Source of the DNA: Verrucomicrobiota bacterium
GTDB taxonomy: Bacteria; Verrucomicrobiota; Verrucomicrobiia; Chthoniobacterales; UBA6821
Length of the DNA: 62,563 bases
Reading direction: 5' to 3'
NCBI GenBank assembly: GCA_021413925.1
Contig: JAIOPL010000025.1
Coordinates: 1 to 62,563 of the forward strand
Made by a program: the position numbers and the translations under genes. The notes under the pieces were generated by a model. It ran no database searches, was not told the DNA's origin, and worked only from the letters and a program-made list of their open reading frames with translations. Each line of letters starts with the position of its first letter. The stretch's first letter is position 1. Below, piece after piece: positions 5,837-13,436 of the stretch.

Positions 5837-7429
5837 ATGAGATGTCCCGCTCTTTTATTTCTAGGATTACAGATCCTAAGGCTCTCTTCGGTTCATTCAG
5901 AAATCTCCCTTCCCCTACAGACCCTATCGAAGCCTACATTACTCCTGCATCCAGTAAGAGCTTCTGTAGAGCGGGGAGGAAGTGGTGACATTCTGATAGA
6001 AGCTATTCCTGCTGATGGTGCTGATATCAGGTTAACGATCAAGCAGCCTCCCTCCCATGGAACTCTGGGTGAGATTAAAAGCGCGTCTCCAAGCACCTTT
6101 CGGATCACTTATACGAACAATGGTGACAAGGATAAGGAAGATGAATTCACCTTCCGGATCAGGACATCTGGCAAAACATGGCTCACATCTCGCGCCTCCC
6201 TTTCGATCGAAGATCCCACGGACAGTCTCCAGATCTCTCCTAGATCGCTCGATTTCGGAAGGGTAGGAGTGGGGGAATCCTTTTCTAAAAAGCTCCTGCT
6301 CAAGAACCGACTGGCGGGATCACTTTCGGGCACTCTCGTCATCCCTTCTCCATGGAGGGTTGAGGGAGATGATTCCTATGATCTTGGGTTTGGGGAGAGT
6401 AGGAATTTCACAATTGTCTATGAACCCCATGGAGTGATGGATTCCTATGCCACGGTGCACCTTCTTTCCTCTGGGAAGGGACCAAGTCTCACTCTGCATG
6501 GTGAGTCGGTGGTGCCTTTTACCATAGCTCCGGAATCGGTAGAAATTCTCCCTGGATCAGTCGGGCCCGAGGTGAGTGTCAAAAACTCTCTGGAACACCC
6601 TATCGTGCTGAAGGCGGTCACGGATGATCTGGTGGGTGTGATCCCTATGGTCTCTCTTAAGCCAAAGGGTGAGATGAAGGTACGTCTCAAGGATATTCAA
6701 CATCCGATCAAGGAGATGAATACGTCCGTCAGGTTTGTGATGGGTGGCTATGAAACGGGAGTTGCGGTTAAGATTCTCCCTTTGCCACCATCAACCAACG
6801 AAGTTCTTAAGGCTACTCATAGTGATCCAAAACCTAAGTTGCCTAAGGATAGGGGAATCGAATCTAACGACACGACGCATGTCACTACGGTCCACTTGCC
6901 GACACACACGGTAGATTCATCTTCGGTACAAATCGGCACAGGCCTTCCGCAGATACAGACTGGCCCATCTCTCTTGCCAGAGGAGGAGCAGGTGAAACTC
7001 CGAAGGCTTCTGGTGAGTGATCTTTCCTATTTCCTTAAACCGGGATGGATTGGATGGAATCTGACTCTTCAATGGAGCTATGACGATCCGCCACCCAAGG
7101 AGTTTCTGATTGAGGAGAAGATCATGAATTCTTCTGAAAATGTCGCAGACAGTGAACTGACTAGTCAGGAGTACCGTCGAATCAAGCCTTACTGGATCAG
7201 ACCTCAAGCTCATGGAATCTGGCAGGCGAGTATCCCCTCTCCACCAGCGGGATTCCGATTCATAAGAATTGCCCCAGTCCAGCAAGATACTGACAAAACA
7301 ATCTGGGCTTCCTTCCAGATTCAGATGCCTTCGAATCACCTGATCTGGGAGCAATACAGGGGACCCTTTGCTCTCCTGCTGCTTGTTATCCTCGTGGTTC
7401 TTGTCCTGAGAATGACTGGTAGGCTTTAA
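5837..7429 (+). CDS. Exported protein with Ig-like and ASH-like domains and a C-terminal anchor
   Basis: A 530-residue protein with an N-terminal signal-like hydrophobic stretch (PALLFLGLQILRLSSVHS) and a C-terminal transmembrane helix (about residues 507-525, ALLLLVILVVLVL) followed by a short basic tail. Residues about 45-125 look like a cadherin-like/Big-type Ig domain (PPSHGTLGEI, FRITYTNNGDKDKEDEFTF). Residues about 130-230 resemble an ASH/'choice-of-anchor D' domain (ISPRSLDFGRVGVGES, FTIVYEP). A second beta domain follows and then a Pro/Ser/Thr-rich linker. It starts 15 bp after the pseudopilin stop. It is probably an extracytoplasmic beta-sandwich protein anchored in a membrane; function unknown. 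Confidence 0.75.
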   Translation: MRCPALLFLGLQILRLSSVHSEISLPLQTLSKPTLLLHPVRASVERGGSGDILIEAIPADGADIRLTIKQPPSHGTLGEIKSASPSTFRITYTNNGDKDKEDEFTFRIRTSGKTWLTSRASLSIEDPTDSLQISPRSLDFGRVGVGESFSKKLLLKNRLAGSLSGTLVIPSPWRVEGDDSYDLGFGESRNFTIVYEPHGVMDSYATVHLLSSGKGPSLTLHGESVVPFTIAPESVEILPGSVGPEVSVKNSLEHPIVLKAVTDDLVGVIPMVSLKPKGEMKVRLKDIQHPIKEMNTSVRFVMGGYETGVAVKILPLPPSTNEVLKATHSDPKPKLPKDRGIESNDTTHVTTVHLPTHTVDSSSVQIGTGLPQIQTGPSLLPEEEQVKLRRLLVSDLSYFLKPGWIGWNLTLQWSYDDPPPKEFLIEEKIMNSSENVADSELTSQEYRRIKPYWIRPQAHGIWQASIPSPPAGFRFIRIAPVQQDTDKTIWASFQIQMPSNHLIWEQYRGPFALLLLVILVVLVLRMTGRL

Positions 7430-7502
7430 GTCTTATTTATCACCCCGCAGTCACTGAATTTCTAAATTCTGGAAAGGATCCCTGAAACGGTTATTGATAC
7501 GC

Positions 7503-7707
7503 CCTCGAGATCCTTGGAAGTATGCGCCGTTGAGAGGAATCCAGCTTCGTACTGGGAGGGGGCGAAGTGGATGTCTTCCTGCAGCGCGGCTTGGAATTAG
7601 CGGGTGAAGGCGGCCGTGTCGCTCCGCTTGGCGTCCTCGAGGTTACGGACGGGGCCATCCGTGAAATAGAGGCAGAACATGGAACCGATCGGGTGGAAAG
7701 TAAGGGG
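7503..7707 (-). pseudogene. Decayed duplicate of the hemL 3' end
   Basis: The minus strand encodes a stretch from [15 protein letters not shown] to AHTSKDLE that aligns without gaps to the C-terminal part of HemL (gene at 10784-12067). By hand count there are 14 differences over 68 codons, one of them an in-frame TAA replacing a Tyr codon. The last ~15 HemL residues are missing. It has the same orientation as intact hemL and lies 3.1 kb away, so the two copies are direct repeats enclosing a VapBC and a HipBA module. The divergence argues against a very recent duplication. Confidence 0.88.
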
Positions 7708-7719
7708 ATGCCCAGAATA

Positions 7720-7757
7720 TTGACAAGTACCCATATTACCATACGCTATTCCGTATG
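7720..7757 (+). promoter_or_regulatory. Promoter and palindromic operator of vapBC (7755)
   Basis: TTGACA at 7720-7725 is a consensus -35. A perfect inverted repeat CATACG-ctattc-CGTATG (7740-7757) overlaps the likely -10 region and the start codon at 7755. That is the position where a ribbon-helix-helix antitoxin would repress its own operon. It begins only about 13 bp after the hemL fragment ends, marking the island boundary. Confidence 0.5.
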
Positions 7758-8012
7758 AAGACGACGCTCGAACTGCCCGACGCTCTCTTGATGGAGGTCA
7801 AGGCTGTGGCTGCACGCCGTCGGACGACGATGCGATCGATCATGGAGCACGCCCTGCGCCGTGAACTGGGTGAGCTTGCTCCCGCTAAGAAAGAGCAAGA
7901 AGTTCTCACGGAAGTGAATGCCTACGGGTTCCCGATACTGAAAAGGAGGGGTCGCGGGCGCATCACCAGTGAGATAGTATACGCGCTTCAGGATCAGGAA
8001 GCAGAGGAGTAG
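7755..8012 (+). CDS. Ribbon-helix-helix antitoxin (VapB/Arc-like)
   Basis: An 85-residue protein starting KTTLELPDALLMEVKAVAA, the beta strand and first helix of an Arc/MetJ-type repressor, then TTMRSIMEHALRRELG as helix 2. The C-terminal half is charged and would contact the toxin. The toxin gene starts 2 bp after its stop. A palindrome overlapping its start codon (7740-7757) is the likely operator. It belongs to the island bounded by the hemL fragment. Confidence 0.82.
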   Translation: MKTTLELPDALLMEVKAVAARRRTTMRSIMEHALRRELGELAPAKKEQEVLTEVNAYGFPILKRRGRGRITSEIVYALQDQEAEE

Positions 8013-8014
8013 TC

Positions 8015-8440
8015 ATGGTTGTTCTCCTGGATGTGAATGTGCTGATTGCCCTGGGGGATCCGTTTCATACTCACCATGAACGGGTGCAGGAGTGGTTCCA
8101 TCATGAGCGAGCTCGGCCATGGGCTACCTGCCCGATCACGGAGAATGGATTCCTAAGAATCCTAGGTCACCCGAACTACAAGGACTCGCCGGGATCTCCT
8201 GCAGAACTTCAGGAGGTGCTCCGAGTGATCTGCTCGGCTCCTGGGCACCAATTCTGGAGTGATGCCATCTCATTCAGGGACGAAAAGAAATACCCTCAAC
8301 TTCCTGGTTCCAAACAGCTCACGGATTTCTATCTGCTGGCACTGGCAATCCATCACAAAGGAAAACTTGCCACGCTGGATCGCCGAATTGATGCCTCTGT
8401 CATCCCTGGTGGAGAGAAGGCCTATCTCGTGATTCCGTAA
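8015..8440 (+). CDS. vapC: VapC-family PIN ribonuclease toxin
   Basis: A 141-residue PIN-domain toxin. The four acidic positions are present: Asp6 (LLDVNVL), Glu43 (ITENGFLRIL), Asp104 (LTDFYLLALA) and Asp122 (LATLDRRI). TENGFLRIL with the GHPNY-type loop places it in the subgroup annotated 'TA system VapC family ribonuclease'. VapC enzymes cleave tRNA or rRNA; the substrate cannot be read from sequence. It is translationally coupled to the antitoxin (2-bp gap). It converges on hipA, separated by 104 bp containing short GGGACAC repeats. Confidence 0.87.
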   Translation: MVVLLDVNVLIALGDPFHTHHERVQEWFHHERARPWATCPITENGFLRILGHPNYKDSPGSPAELQEVLRVICSAPGHQFWSDAISFRDEKKYPQLPGSKQLTDFYLLALAIHHKGKLATLDRRIDASVIPGGEKAYLVIP

Positions 8441-8471
8441 GCGGGGAAGCCTCGACCGAAATCCACCCCGA

Positions 8472-8514
8472 AGGGACACTTTCAGGGACACAGAGGGACA
8501 CTTCTTTGTGTCCG
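8472..8514. repeat. GGGACAC short repeats with terminal hairpin
   Basis: Three GGGACAC units at 7-14 bp spacing, the last forming the hairpin GGACAC-ttcttt-GTGTCC. It lies between convergent vapC and hipA. It could act as a weak bidirectional terminator, though there is no T-run. Confidence 0.4.
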
Positions 8515-8544
8515 CCTTGGCATCAGCTTCCACCGGTTGGAGCG

Positions 8545-9870
8545 TTATGCTTCGCGCAACTTCTGCGCTTGATTGCGGATTCCTTCAAAAATCGCATCTC
8601 GGATTTTCTTGGGAAAGTCCTTGGGGATCTCCCGATCCACGACGGCCAGAACTTTGGGAACTTGTGTGGTGATTTCCTCGATTAAGTCGGAAGCATTCCC
8701 CAGTCCCCCTAGCTTTGCGGCCCAGTCCCAGTGGTAGGGACGGATTTCATGAATCTTTCGGTGCAGGCTCTTCCCCTTCACACCCATGGCCATGGTGGCT
8801 TTCCTGAGATCAAGCAGGCCAGTGCCATGTCCAATGATTGGCCACATGGAGATCACGTCATAGAATGGGGTCAGTCGATAGGTGCCACCGCGCTCGTGGA
8901 AGATCGAGAAGTTCTTGGCGTGACCATCCGTTGCGGCCATTAGCCAGAATACAATCTGGGCTTTCACAAAGGCCCTCTTGTCCTCCATGGGGGTCGAACT
9001 CGCATTGAGAACCCTTAGAATGTTCGCAATACCTGGACCTCCTTGGTTTTCATACTTCTCCGTTACTGGCACTCCGAGGGCCTGACAGAAATCCTCCTGA
9101 GGCAGACGAGCAATCCATGATCCCACCATCAGGGCCCGATCAAAGCGTTCAACGGAAAGCACCTTTCTTTCCCCGAAGCGCAGAATCTCACATTCAGCCG
9201 TCTTCAGGCCAAAGGCATTCATGATGCGCGAGCTGATCCATTCATTCTCCACTGATCCCTGCATATCCACCTGGAGATTTCCAATGAGCCCCAGCGGGAG
9301 CTTGAAAATATGGGTCGTCGGCGTAGCTCCAGCAGGACGCCACCAGCGCCCCTTATGAAAAAGAAACGCCGTTTTCTCCTGAGCCCCGGCTATCGAGATT
9401 CTGAACTCCTCATCCGCATCCATGGCCATGAGAGGGCTCCCTGAGATAGCCGCATTGAGCGCCTGCTCGACACCCTTCTCATCGAGCACCTCCCCCTCAA
9501 TTCGATCAAACCCTATTGGCGTTTCGCCCTCCGGCAGCAACTGAATTGCTCCCACGCATTCCCTGCCCACGGCTGTGAGCAGATCAAATGGCTTTGTCGA
9601 GCGCGTCCCGTAACGAGTCCTTATCTTTCTTCGGATCTCTTCCGTGTCAGGAAGCAGATTGTCGAAGAAATCGGTCACCATCTTCCCACGCAGGGGAACA
9701 TTCCCAGGTGTGAAGGGAAGCGACAGCGAAAGCACCCTCCTCTCCGGCGCATCAATCCATTCCGGGTCATAGTGGAAACTCGACGCATTGGAAACCGGCG
9801 GAGTCCACACGCCCACCCGGATACCGTTCATCCAGATTGCTAACGGGGTTCTGAGCGACTTGGTGGCCAT
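8545..9870 (-). CDS. hipA: HipA-type serine/threonine kinase toxin
   Basis: A 441-residue protein, about the length of E. coli HipA (440). The N-terminal domain (LAIWMNGIRVGVW to FDNLLPD) is the HipA_N fold. The kinase core has the ATP-loop region SIAGAQEKTAFLF (about 159-171), the catalytic DGHAKNFS (Asp315, Asn320) and the metal-binding Asp338 in FYDVIS, matching the E. coli catalytic pattern. HipA phosphorylates glutamyl-tRNA synthetase in E. coli and causes growth arrest; other HipA-like kinases have other targets. The hipB antitoxin gene is 8 bp upstream, giving the classical order. No inactivating change is seen. Confidence 0.93.
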   Translation of the reverse strand: MATKSLRTPLAIWMNGIRVGVWTPPVSNASSFHYDPEWIDAPERRVLSLSLPFTPGNVPLRGKMVTDFFDNLLPDTEEIRRKIRTRYGTRSTKPFDLLTAVGRECVGAIQLLPEGETPIGFDRIEGEVLDEKGVEQALNAAISGSPLMAMDADEEFRISIAGAQEKTAFLFHKGRWWRPAGATPTTHIFKLPLGLIGNLQVDMQGSVENEWISSRIMNAFGLKTAECEILRFGERKVLSVERFDRALMVGSWIARLPQEDFCQALGVPVTEKYENQGGPGIANILRVLNASSTPMEDKRAFVKAQIVFWLMAATDGHAKNFSIFHERGGTYRLTPFYDVISMWPIIGHGTGLLDLRKATMAMGVKGKSLHRKIHEIRPYHWDWAAKLGGLGNASDLIEEITTQVPKVLAVVDREIPKDFPKKIRDAIFEGIRNQAQKLREA

Positions 9871-9878
9871 GGCTCGCT

Positions 9879-10160
9879 CTACCAGTTAGAGGGTGCTTTC
9901 TGAGCACTCTTAGCAACAGGCTTCTTGGCAGTCATCTCAGGGACAACCCTCACCTCCAGCCTCCCTCCCAGCGCCGTGACAAGCCGGGAGATCTGCTCAA
10001 AACTCGTCCGATCAGGTGCAGCCTCGATCCGGGCAAGACGCCCCTGTGTGACGCCAAGAAGGCGAGCGGCATCCTCCTGATTGAGGCCACGAGTCTGCCT
10101 CAAAGATCGCAAAATCGCTCTAAGCTCTATCGGCGTTGAGATTGAGTAGTTCTCTTTCAC
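9879..10160 (-). CDS. hipB: HipB-type antitoxin, XRE-family repressor
   Basis: A 93-residue protein whose central region (LRQTRGLNQEDAARLLGV, TQGRLARIEAAP) is a Cro/C1 helix-turn-helix. The C-terminal tail is Lys/Ala-rich and flexible, as in HipB proteins targeted by proteases. It lies 8 bp upstream of hipA on the same strand. The region upstream contains several TTTATTAC/GTAATAAA half-sites, including a perfect inverted repeat, which are likely to be its binding sites. Confidence 0.9.
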   Translation of the reverse strand: MKENYSISTPIELRAILRSLRQTRGLNQEDAARLLGVTQGRLARIEAAPDRTSFEQISRLVTALGGRLEVRVVPEMTAKKPVAKSAQKAPSNW

Positions 10161-10168
10161 AGAATCTC

Positions 10169-10231
10169 TTTATTACACTTGAATCATAATTGCAATAAAA
10201 TACATAAAGGTAATAAATGGAGTTTATTACC
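10169..10231 (-). promoter_or_regulatory. hipBA operator region
   Basis: A perfect inverted repeat GGTAATAAA-tggag-TTTATTACC lies at 10209-10231, with another TTTATTAC half-site at 10169-10176 and GCAATAAAA at 10192-10200. Clustered half-sites 9-71 bp upstream of hipB fit cooperative autorepression by HipB. Binding is inferred. Confidence 0.55.
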
Positions 10232-10277
10232 CAAATGTAATATTACTAATCCTTGAACACTCGAGGCGTGCTTCCTC

Positions 10278-10391
10278 TAGAGCATCATCTAGTTAATCTG
10301 TCGTCCCTTGGGCGATCAGCTTAACCATCGAAAAATAAAAGTACTCGCGCAGAGGCGCAAAGGCGAAGAGGAAAAGAGAAAGAATTGGGTT
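10278..10391. repeat. Dispersed ~110-bp repeat, copy 1 (includes a GCGCAGAG arm)
   Basis: The stretch from TAGAGCATC through CTTGGGCGATCA to AGAATTGGGTT matches 24385-24499 nearly base for base, with scattered differences. Inside it is the arm CTCGCGCAGAGGCGCAAAGG (10344-10363). It is part of a 620-bp gene-free stretch (10161-10783) made almost entirely of repeat sequence. Confidence 0.7.
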
Positions 10392-10430
10392 CCTCGCTGT
10401 TTTCAGTGGGTAAGAGGGAAGACAGAGAAA

Positions 10431-10644
10431 AAATATGGAACTCAGGAACTCAGGAAAAGAAACCGACGAGGAAGTTTGCCGCTGAGAGCAATCTGATGCT
10501 GAGTAATGGTGGATCGATGGAAGCAGAGCAATCCGCCAAGAATGCAAAGTGACGGTCCGGCCAGCCAATGCAACAAGGATCACGAGAACTTATCACATCC
10601 ATACCTATTCAGCTTTTCTTCCTGAGTTCCTGAGTTCCATATTC
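10431..10644. repeat. Long inverted repeat (GGAACTCAGGAACTC arms)
   Basis: The left arm (10431-10461) contains ATATGGAACTCAGGAACTCA; the right arm (10614-10644) contains its reverse complement with the flanking TTTTCTTCC almost intact. About 150 bp of unique sequence separates them. Related single arms are seen at about 194-215, 646-666, 1618-1640 and 52363-52375. No gene is seen in the interior. Confidence 0.7.
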
Positions 10645-10783
10645 AAAAAACCCTGTTTGGTTCTTCTAAATCCTTTTCGAAACCAAAGGCCTAGGCGCCG
10701 ATTGTTTTCGATCCAGCAGATTCACCCATTCCAAATAGCGGAGAGCCATCATTCCCTAAGAGGCCGCCTTTCAGGGCGAGAGT

Positions 10784-12067
10784 TTAGATTTCTTTAAGGA
10801 TCCTGGAGGCGATGTCTGATGATCGCTCCAAGGCTTCCGAAGTATGCGCCGTTGAGAGGAAACCTGCCTCGAACTGGGAGGGGGCGAAGTAGATTCCTTC
10901 CCCAAGCGCCGCATGGAAGTAGCGGGCGAAGGCAGAGGTATCGCTCCGCTTGGCATCCTCGAGGTTCCGAACTGGCCCCTCGCAGAAGTAGAGACAGAAC
11001 ATGGAGCCAATCCGCTGGAAGGTGAGGGGCTTACCTTTGATTGAGGAGCGCATGGCCTCCTCTATCTGTGCGCCGAGCGACTCAAGGAGAGCCCATCCGT
11101 TGATTCGCTCCATCTCCTTCAGCTGGGCGAGACCCGCCGCGAGGGCGAGGGGATTTCCCGAAAGCGTACCGGCCTGATAGACAGGTCCCAGTGGCGCTAG
11201 CTGATCCATGATGTCTGCGCGACCGCCGAAGGCTCCGACGGGAAGGCCTCCGCCGATGACCTTCCCCATGGTGGTGAGATCGGGCGTGATCCCGTAGATC
11301 TCCTGAGCCCCTCCCGGAGCTAGGCGGAATCCTGTCATGACCTCGTCGAAGATGAGCAGGGCGCCATGCTCATTGCAGAGATTCCTGATGGCTTCCAGAT
11401 AGCCTGGCTCCGGCAAATAGAGACCGGCATTGGCCGGGACAGGCTCGAGGATGACGCAGGCAATCTCGGATCCCTTTTCCTGAAAGACGTGCTTGAGTGC
11501 CTCAATGTCGTTGAAGGGGACAGTGGAGGTGAGGGAGGCAAGTGATGCGGGAATGCCGGCGCTGTCAGGCTGACCGAGGGTGAGGGCGCCGCTACCGGCT
11601 TTCACCAGCAGGGAATCGACATGGCCGTGGTAGCACCCTTCGAACTTCACGATCCGGTCGCGACCGGTGGCGCCGCGTGCCAGGCGGATCGCCGACATGA
11701 CGGCCTCGGTGCCAGAGTTCGTCATTCGGACCTTCTCCACGGATGGAACCATGCGGCAGATGGTCTCGGCCATCTCGACTTCGAGGGGATTGGGAATGCC
11801 GAAGCTGGTGCCGTACTTGGCCGTCTCGGTGACTGCATCGATCACGACCTGCGGGGCGTGACCCAGGATAGCCGGACCCCATGTCCCGACGAAGTCGATA
11901 TACTCGCGCCCATCGACATCGGTGATCCTGCATCCCTGAGCCTTATTGACAAAGAAGGGCTCACCTCCCACTCCACGGAAGGCGCGCACAGGGGAATTCA
12001 CCCCACCAGGAATGCGCGCGAAAGCACGAGTCCAAAGATCATGCGAGATGGGGCCTGGATGGTGCAT
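10784..12067 (-). CDS. hemL: Glutamate-1-semialdehyde 2,1-aminomutase
   Basis: This 427-residue enzyme converts glutamate-1-semialdehyde into 5-aminolevulinate, the tetrapyrrole precursor of the C5 pathway. It is a fold-type I PLP protein: the PLP lysine lies in [18 protein letters not shown], the conserved FDEVMTGFR precedes it, and GTLSGNPLA follows. The length is typical (about 425-430). The start [12 protein letters not shown] leads into the conserved [12 protein letters not shown]. It is the donor or homologue of the decayed fragment at 7503-7707, with the TA island abutting its 3' end. nadA lies upstream on the same strand after a repeat-filled gap. Confidence 0.96.
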   Translation of the reverse strand: MHHPGPISHDLWTRAFARIPGGVNSPVRAFRGVGGEPFFVNKAQGCRITDVDGREYIDFVGTWGPAILGHAPQVVIDAVTETAKYGTSFGIPNPLEVEMAETICRMVPSVEKVRMTNSGTEAVMSAIRLARGATGRDRIVKFEGCYHGHVDSLLVKAGSGALTLGQPDSAGIPASLASLTSTVPFNDIEALKHVFQEKGSEIACVILEPVPANAGLYLPEPGYLEAIRNLCNEHGALLIFDEVMTGFRLAPGGAQEIYGITPDLTTMGKVIGGGLPVGAFGGRADIMDQLAPLGPVYQAGTLSGNPLALAAGLAQLKEMERINGWALLESLGAQIEEAMRSSIKGKPLTFQRIGSMFCLYFCEGPVRNLEDAKRSDTSAFARYFHAALGEGIYFAPSQFEAGFLSTAHTSEALERSSDIASRILKEI

Positions 12068-12126
12068 TTGGACTGTTGGGCTGTTGGTCTATTGGGAAGG
12101 CAGGAAATGGAGCTAAAAGAAGCATT

Positions 12127-12290
12127 TCTCGCGCAGAGGCGCGGAGGCGCGGAGGCGCAGAGGAGATGGGATGAGAGTAGATATTTTGGGATTCAGAATT
12201 TAGAATTCTTTTTTCTTAAGCTGGCTTGTTTGGGCGCTTCTTCTGAATTCCAACTTAAAAATCTCTGCGCCTCTGCGCCTCTGCGCGAGA
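12127..12290. repeat. Inverted-arm repeat (GCGCAGAG family)
   Basis: Left arm 12127-12163 (CTCGCGCAGAGGCGCGGAGG and further GGCGC units); right arm 12262-12290 (ATCTCTGCGCCTCTGCGCCT and GCGCGAGA). The loop is about 100 bp. This is the clearest example of the family and fills the gap between hemL and nadA (12068-12319). Confidence 0.8.
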
Positions 12291-12319
12291 CCTTTCTGCC
12301 CTCAGCCAATAGCCTTCTC

Positions 12320-13285
12320 CTATCTGCTAAGCTCCAGCATGCGGCGCACAGATTTCTCCGCTTTTACCCTGAGTTTTTCCTCAAGCAGAATCTCGGGCTT
12401 CAGGTCGCGGAGGCAGAGGTAGAGCTTCTCTAGGGTATTCCGCTTCATGTAGCGGCACTCGGCGCAGGCGCAGGTGTCTGTGGGACCCGGGATGAAGACC
12501 TTGTCAGGAATCTCCCGTCGTAGGCGGTGGAGCATTCCCTCCTCGGTGACGATGACAAAGGCCTTGCCCGGGGAATTCTTGCAGAAGGTGACCATCTTCT
12601 CGGTGGAGCAGACCTCGTCGGCTAGCAAACGGACGGCCTGTGGACACTCGGGATGAGCTACGACGACGGCATCCGGGTACTCGCGTTTCGCACGCTCGAT
12701 GCTGTCACGTGTGTACTCCATGTGGACATAGCAGCTTCCCTGCCAGAGATCCATGGGCCGGCCGGTCTGCTCCATGACCCAGGCTCCGAGATTCTGGTCG
12801 GGAACGAAGAGGATGTGGCGGTCTTGGGGAGTGGCCTGAACGATCTTAACTGCATTGCCGCTGGTGCAGATGACATCGGCAAGGGCTTTCACCCCGGCGC
12901 TGCAGTTGATGTAGGCAATGACGAAGTAGTTCTTCTCCGCATGCTCCTTGAGGAATGCCTCGAGTTTCTCCGCAGGGCAGGAGTCGGAGAGGGAACAGCC
13001 TGCATCCATGTCGGGGATCACGACAGTCTTCCCCGGGCTGAGGATCTTGGCGGTCTCACCCATGAAGTGGACGCCGCAAAAGACGATGACGTCGGCATCG
13101 GTATCGGCTGCCTTCTGGCTTAGGCCGAGTGAATCCCCGACGAAATCGGCGACCTTCTGGATCTCCTCGATCTGGTAGTTGTGGGCAAGGATAACGGCAT
13201 TCCGCTCCTGCTTCAGCCGCAGGATCTCGGAGGGCAGATCGGTGGGATCTGCCGGCAGGGGCGTGTCGTTTGGCAAGTGGGTCAC
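12320..13285 (-). CDS. nadA: Quinolinate synthase
   Basis: 321 residues. NadA condenses iminoaspartate with dihydroxyacetone phosphate to give quinolinate in de novo NAD synthesis, using a [4Fe-4S] cluster. Signature segments are all present: AHNYQ near residue 35, VIVFCGVHFMGETAKIL, the DMDAGCSLSDSCPAE motif, YINCSAGVKALAD, HPECP, and C-terminal CACAECRYMKRNTL carrying a cluster cysteine. Length and motif order fit a complete enzyme. nadB and nadC are not in this window. It is flanked by repeat sequence on both sides. Confidence 0.95.
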   Translation of the reverse strand: MTHLPNDTPLPADPTDLPSEILRLKQERNAVILAHNYQIEEIQKVADFVGDSLGLSQKAADTDADVIVFCGVHFMGETAKILSPGKTVVIPDMDAGCSLSDSCPAEKLEAFLKEHAEKNYFVIAYINCSAGVKALADVICTSGNAVKIVQATPQDRHILFVPDQNLGAWVMEQTGRPMDLWQGSCYVHMEYTRDSIERAKREYPDAVVVAHPECPQAVRLLADEVCSTEKMVTFCKNSPGKAFVIVTEEGMLHRLRREIPDKVFIPGPTDTCACAECRYMKRNTLEKLYLCLRDLKPEILLEEKLRVKAEKSVRRMLELSR

Positions 13286-13394
13286 TTAGTGATGTGCCAG
13301 CAGAGGCTGTTGGACTGTTAGGCTGTTGGCTTGAGGAATCAAGGGATCCATTCACGTGTTAAGTGATCCCGATGTGATTCTCAAATGCCGATCC

Positions 13395-13427
13395 TTTCAG
13401 GTTTCAAGTTTCAGGTTTCAGCTTTCC
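13395..13427. repeat. TTTCAGG heptamer repeat arm
   Basis: Four tandem TTTCAGG/TTTCAAG/TTTCAGC-type units just downstream of acnA. The complementary form (GAAACTTGAAACCTGAAA) occurs at 16310-16328 on the other side of acnA, and both forms recur around the DUF1501 gene (45.2-45.4 kb). Confidence 0.6.
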
Positions 13428-13436
13428 TCTGCCCCC

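Noticed and set aside
10161-10783. Short frames on both strands in the gap between hipB and hemL
   Set aside because: All lie within identified repeat sequence and have no family similarity or ribosome binding sites.
11621-12433. A 270-codon open frame on the plus strand across hemL and the repeat
   Set aside because: It is antisense to hemL and nadA, whose motifs are unambiguous, and its end is translated repeat sequence.
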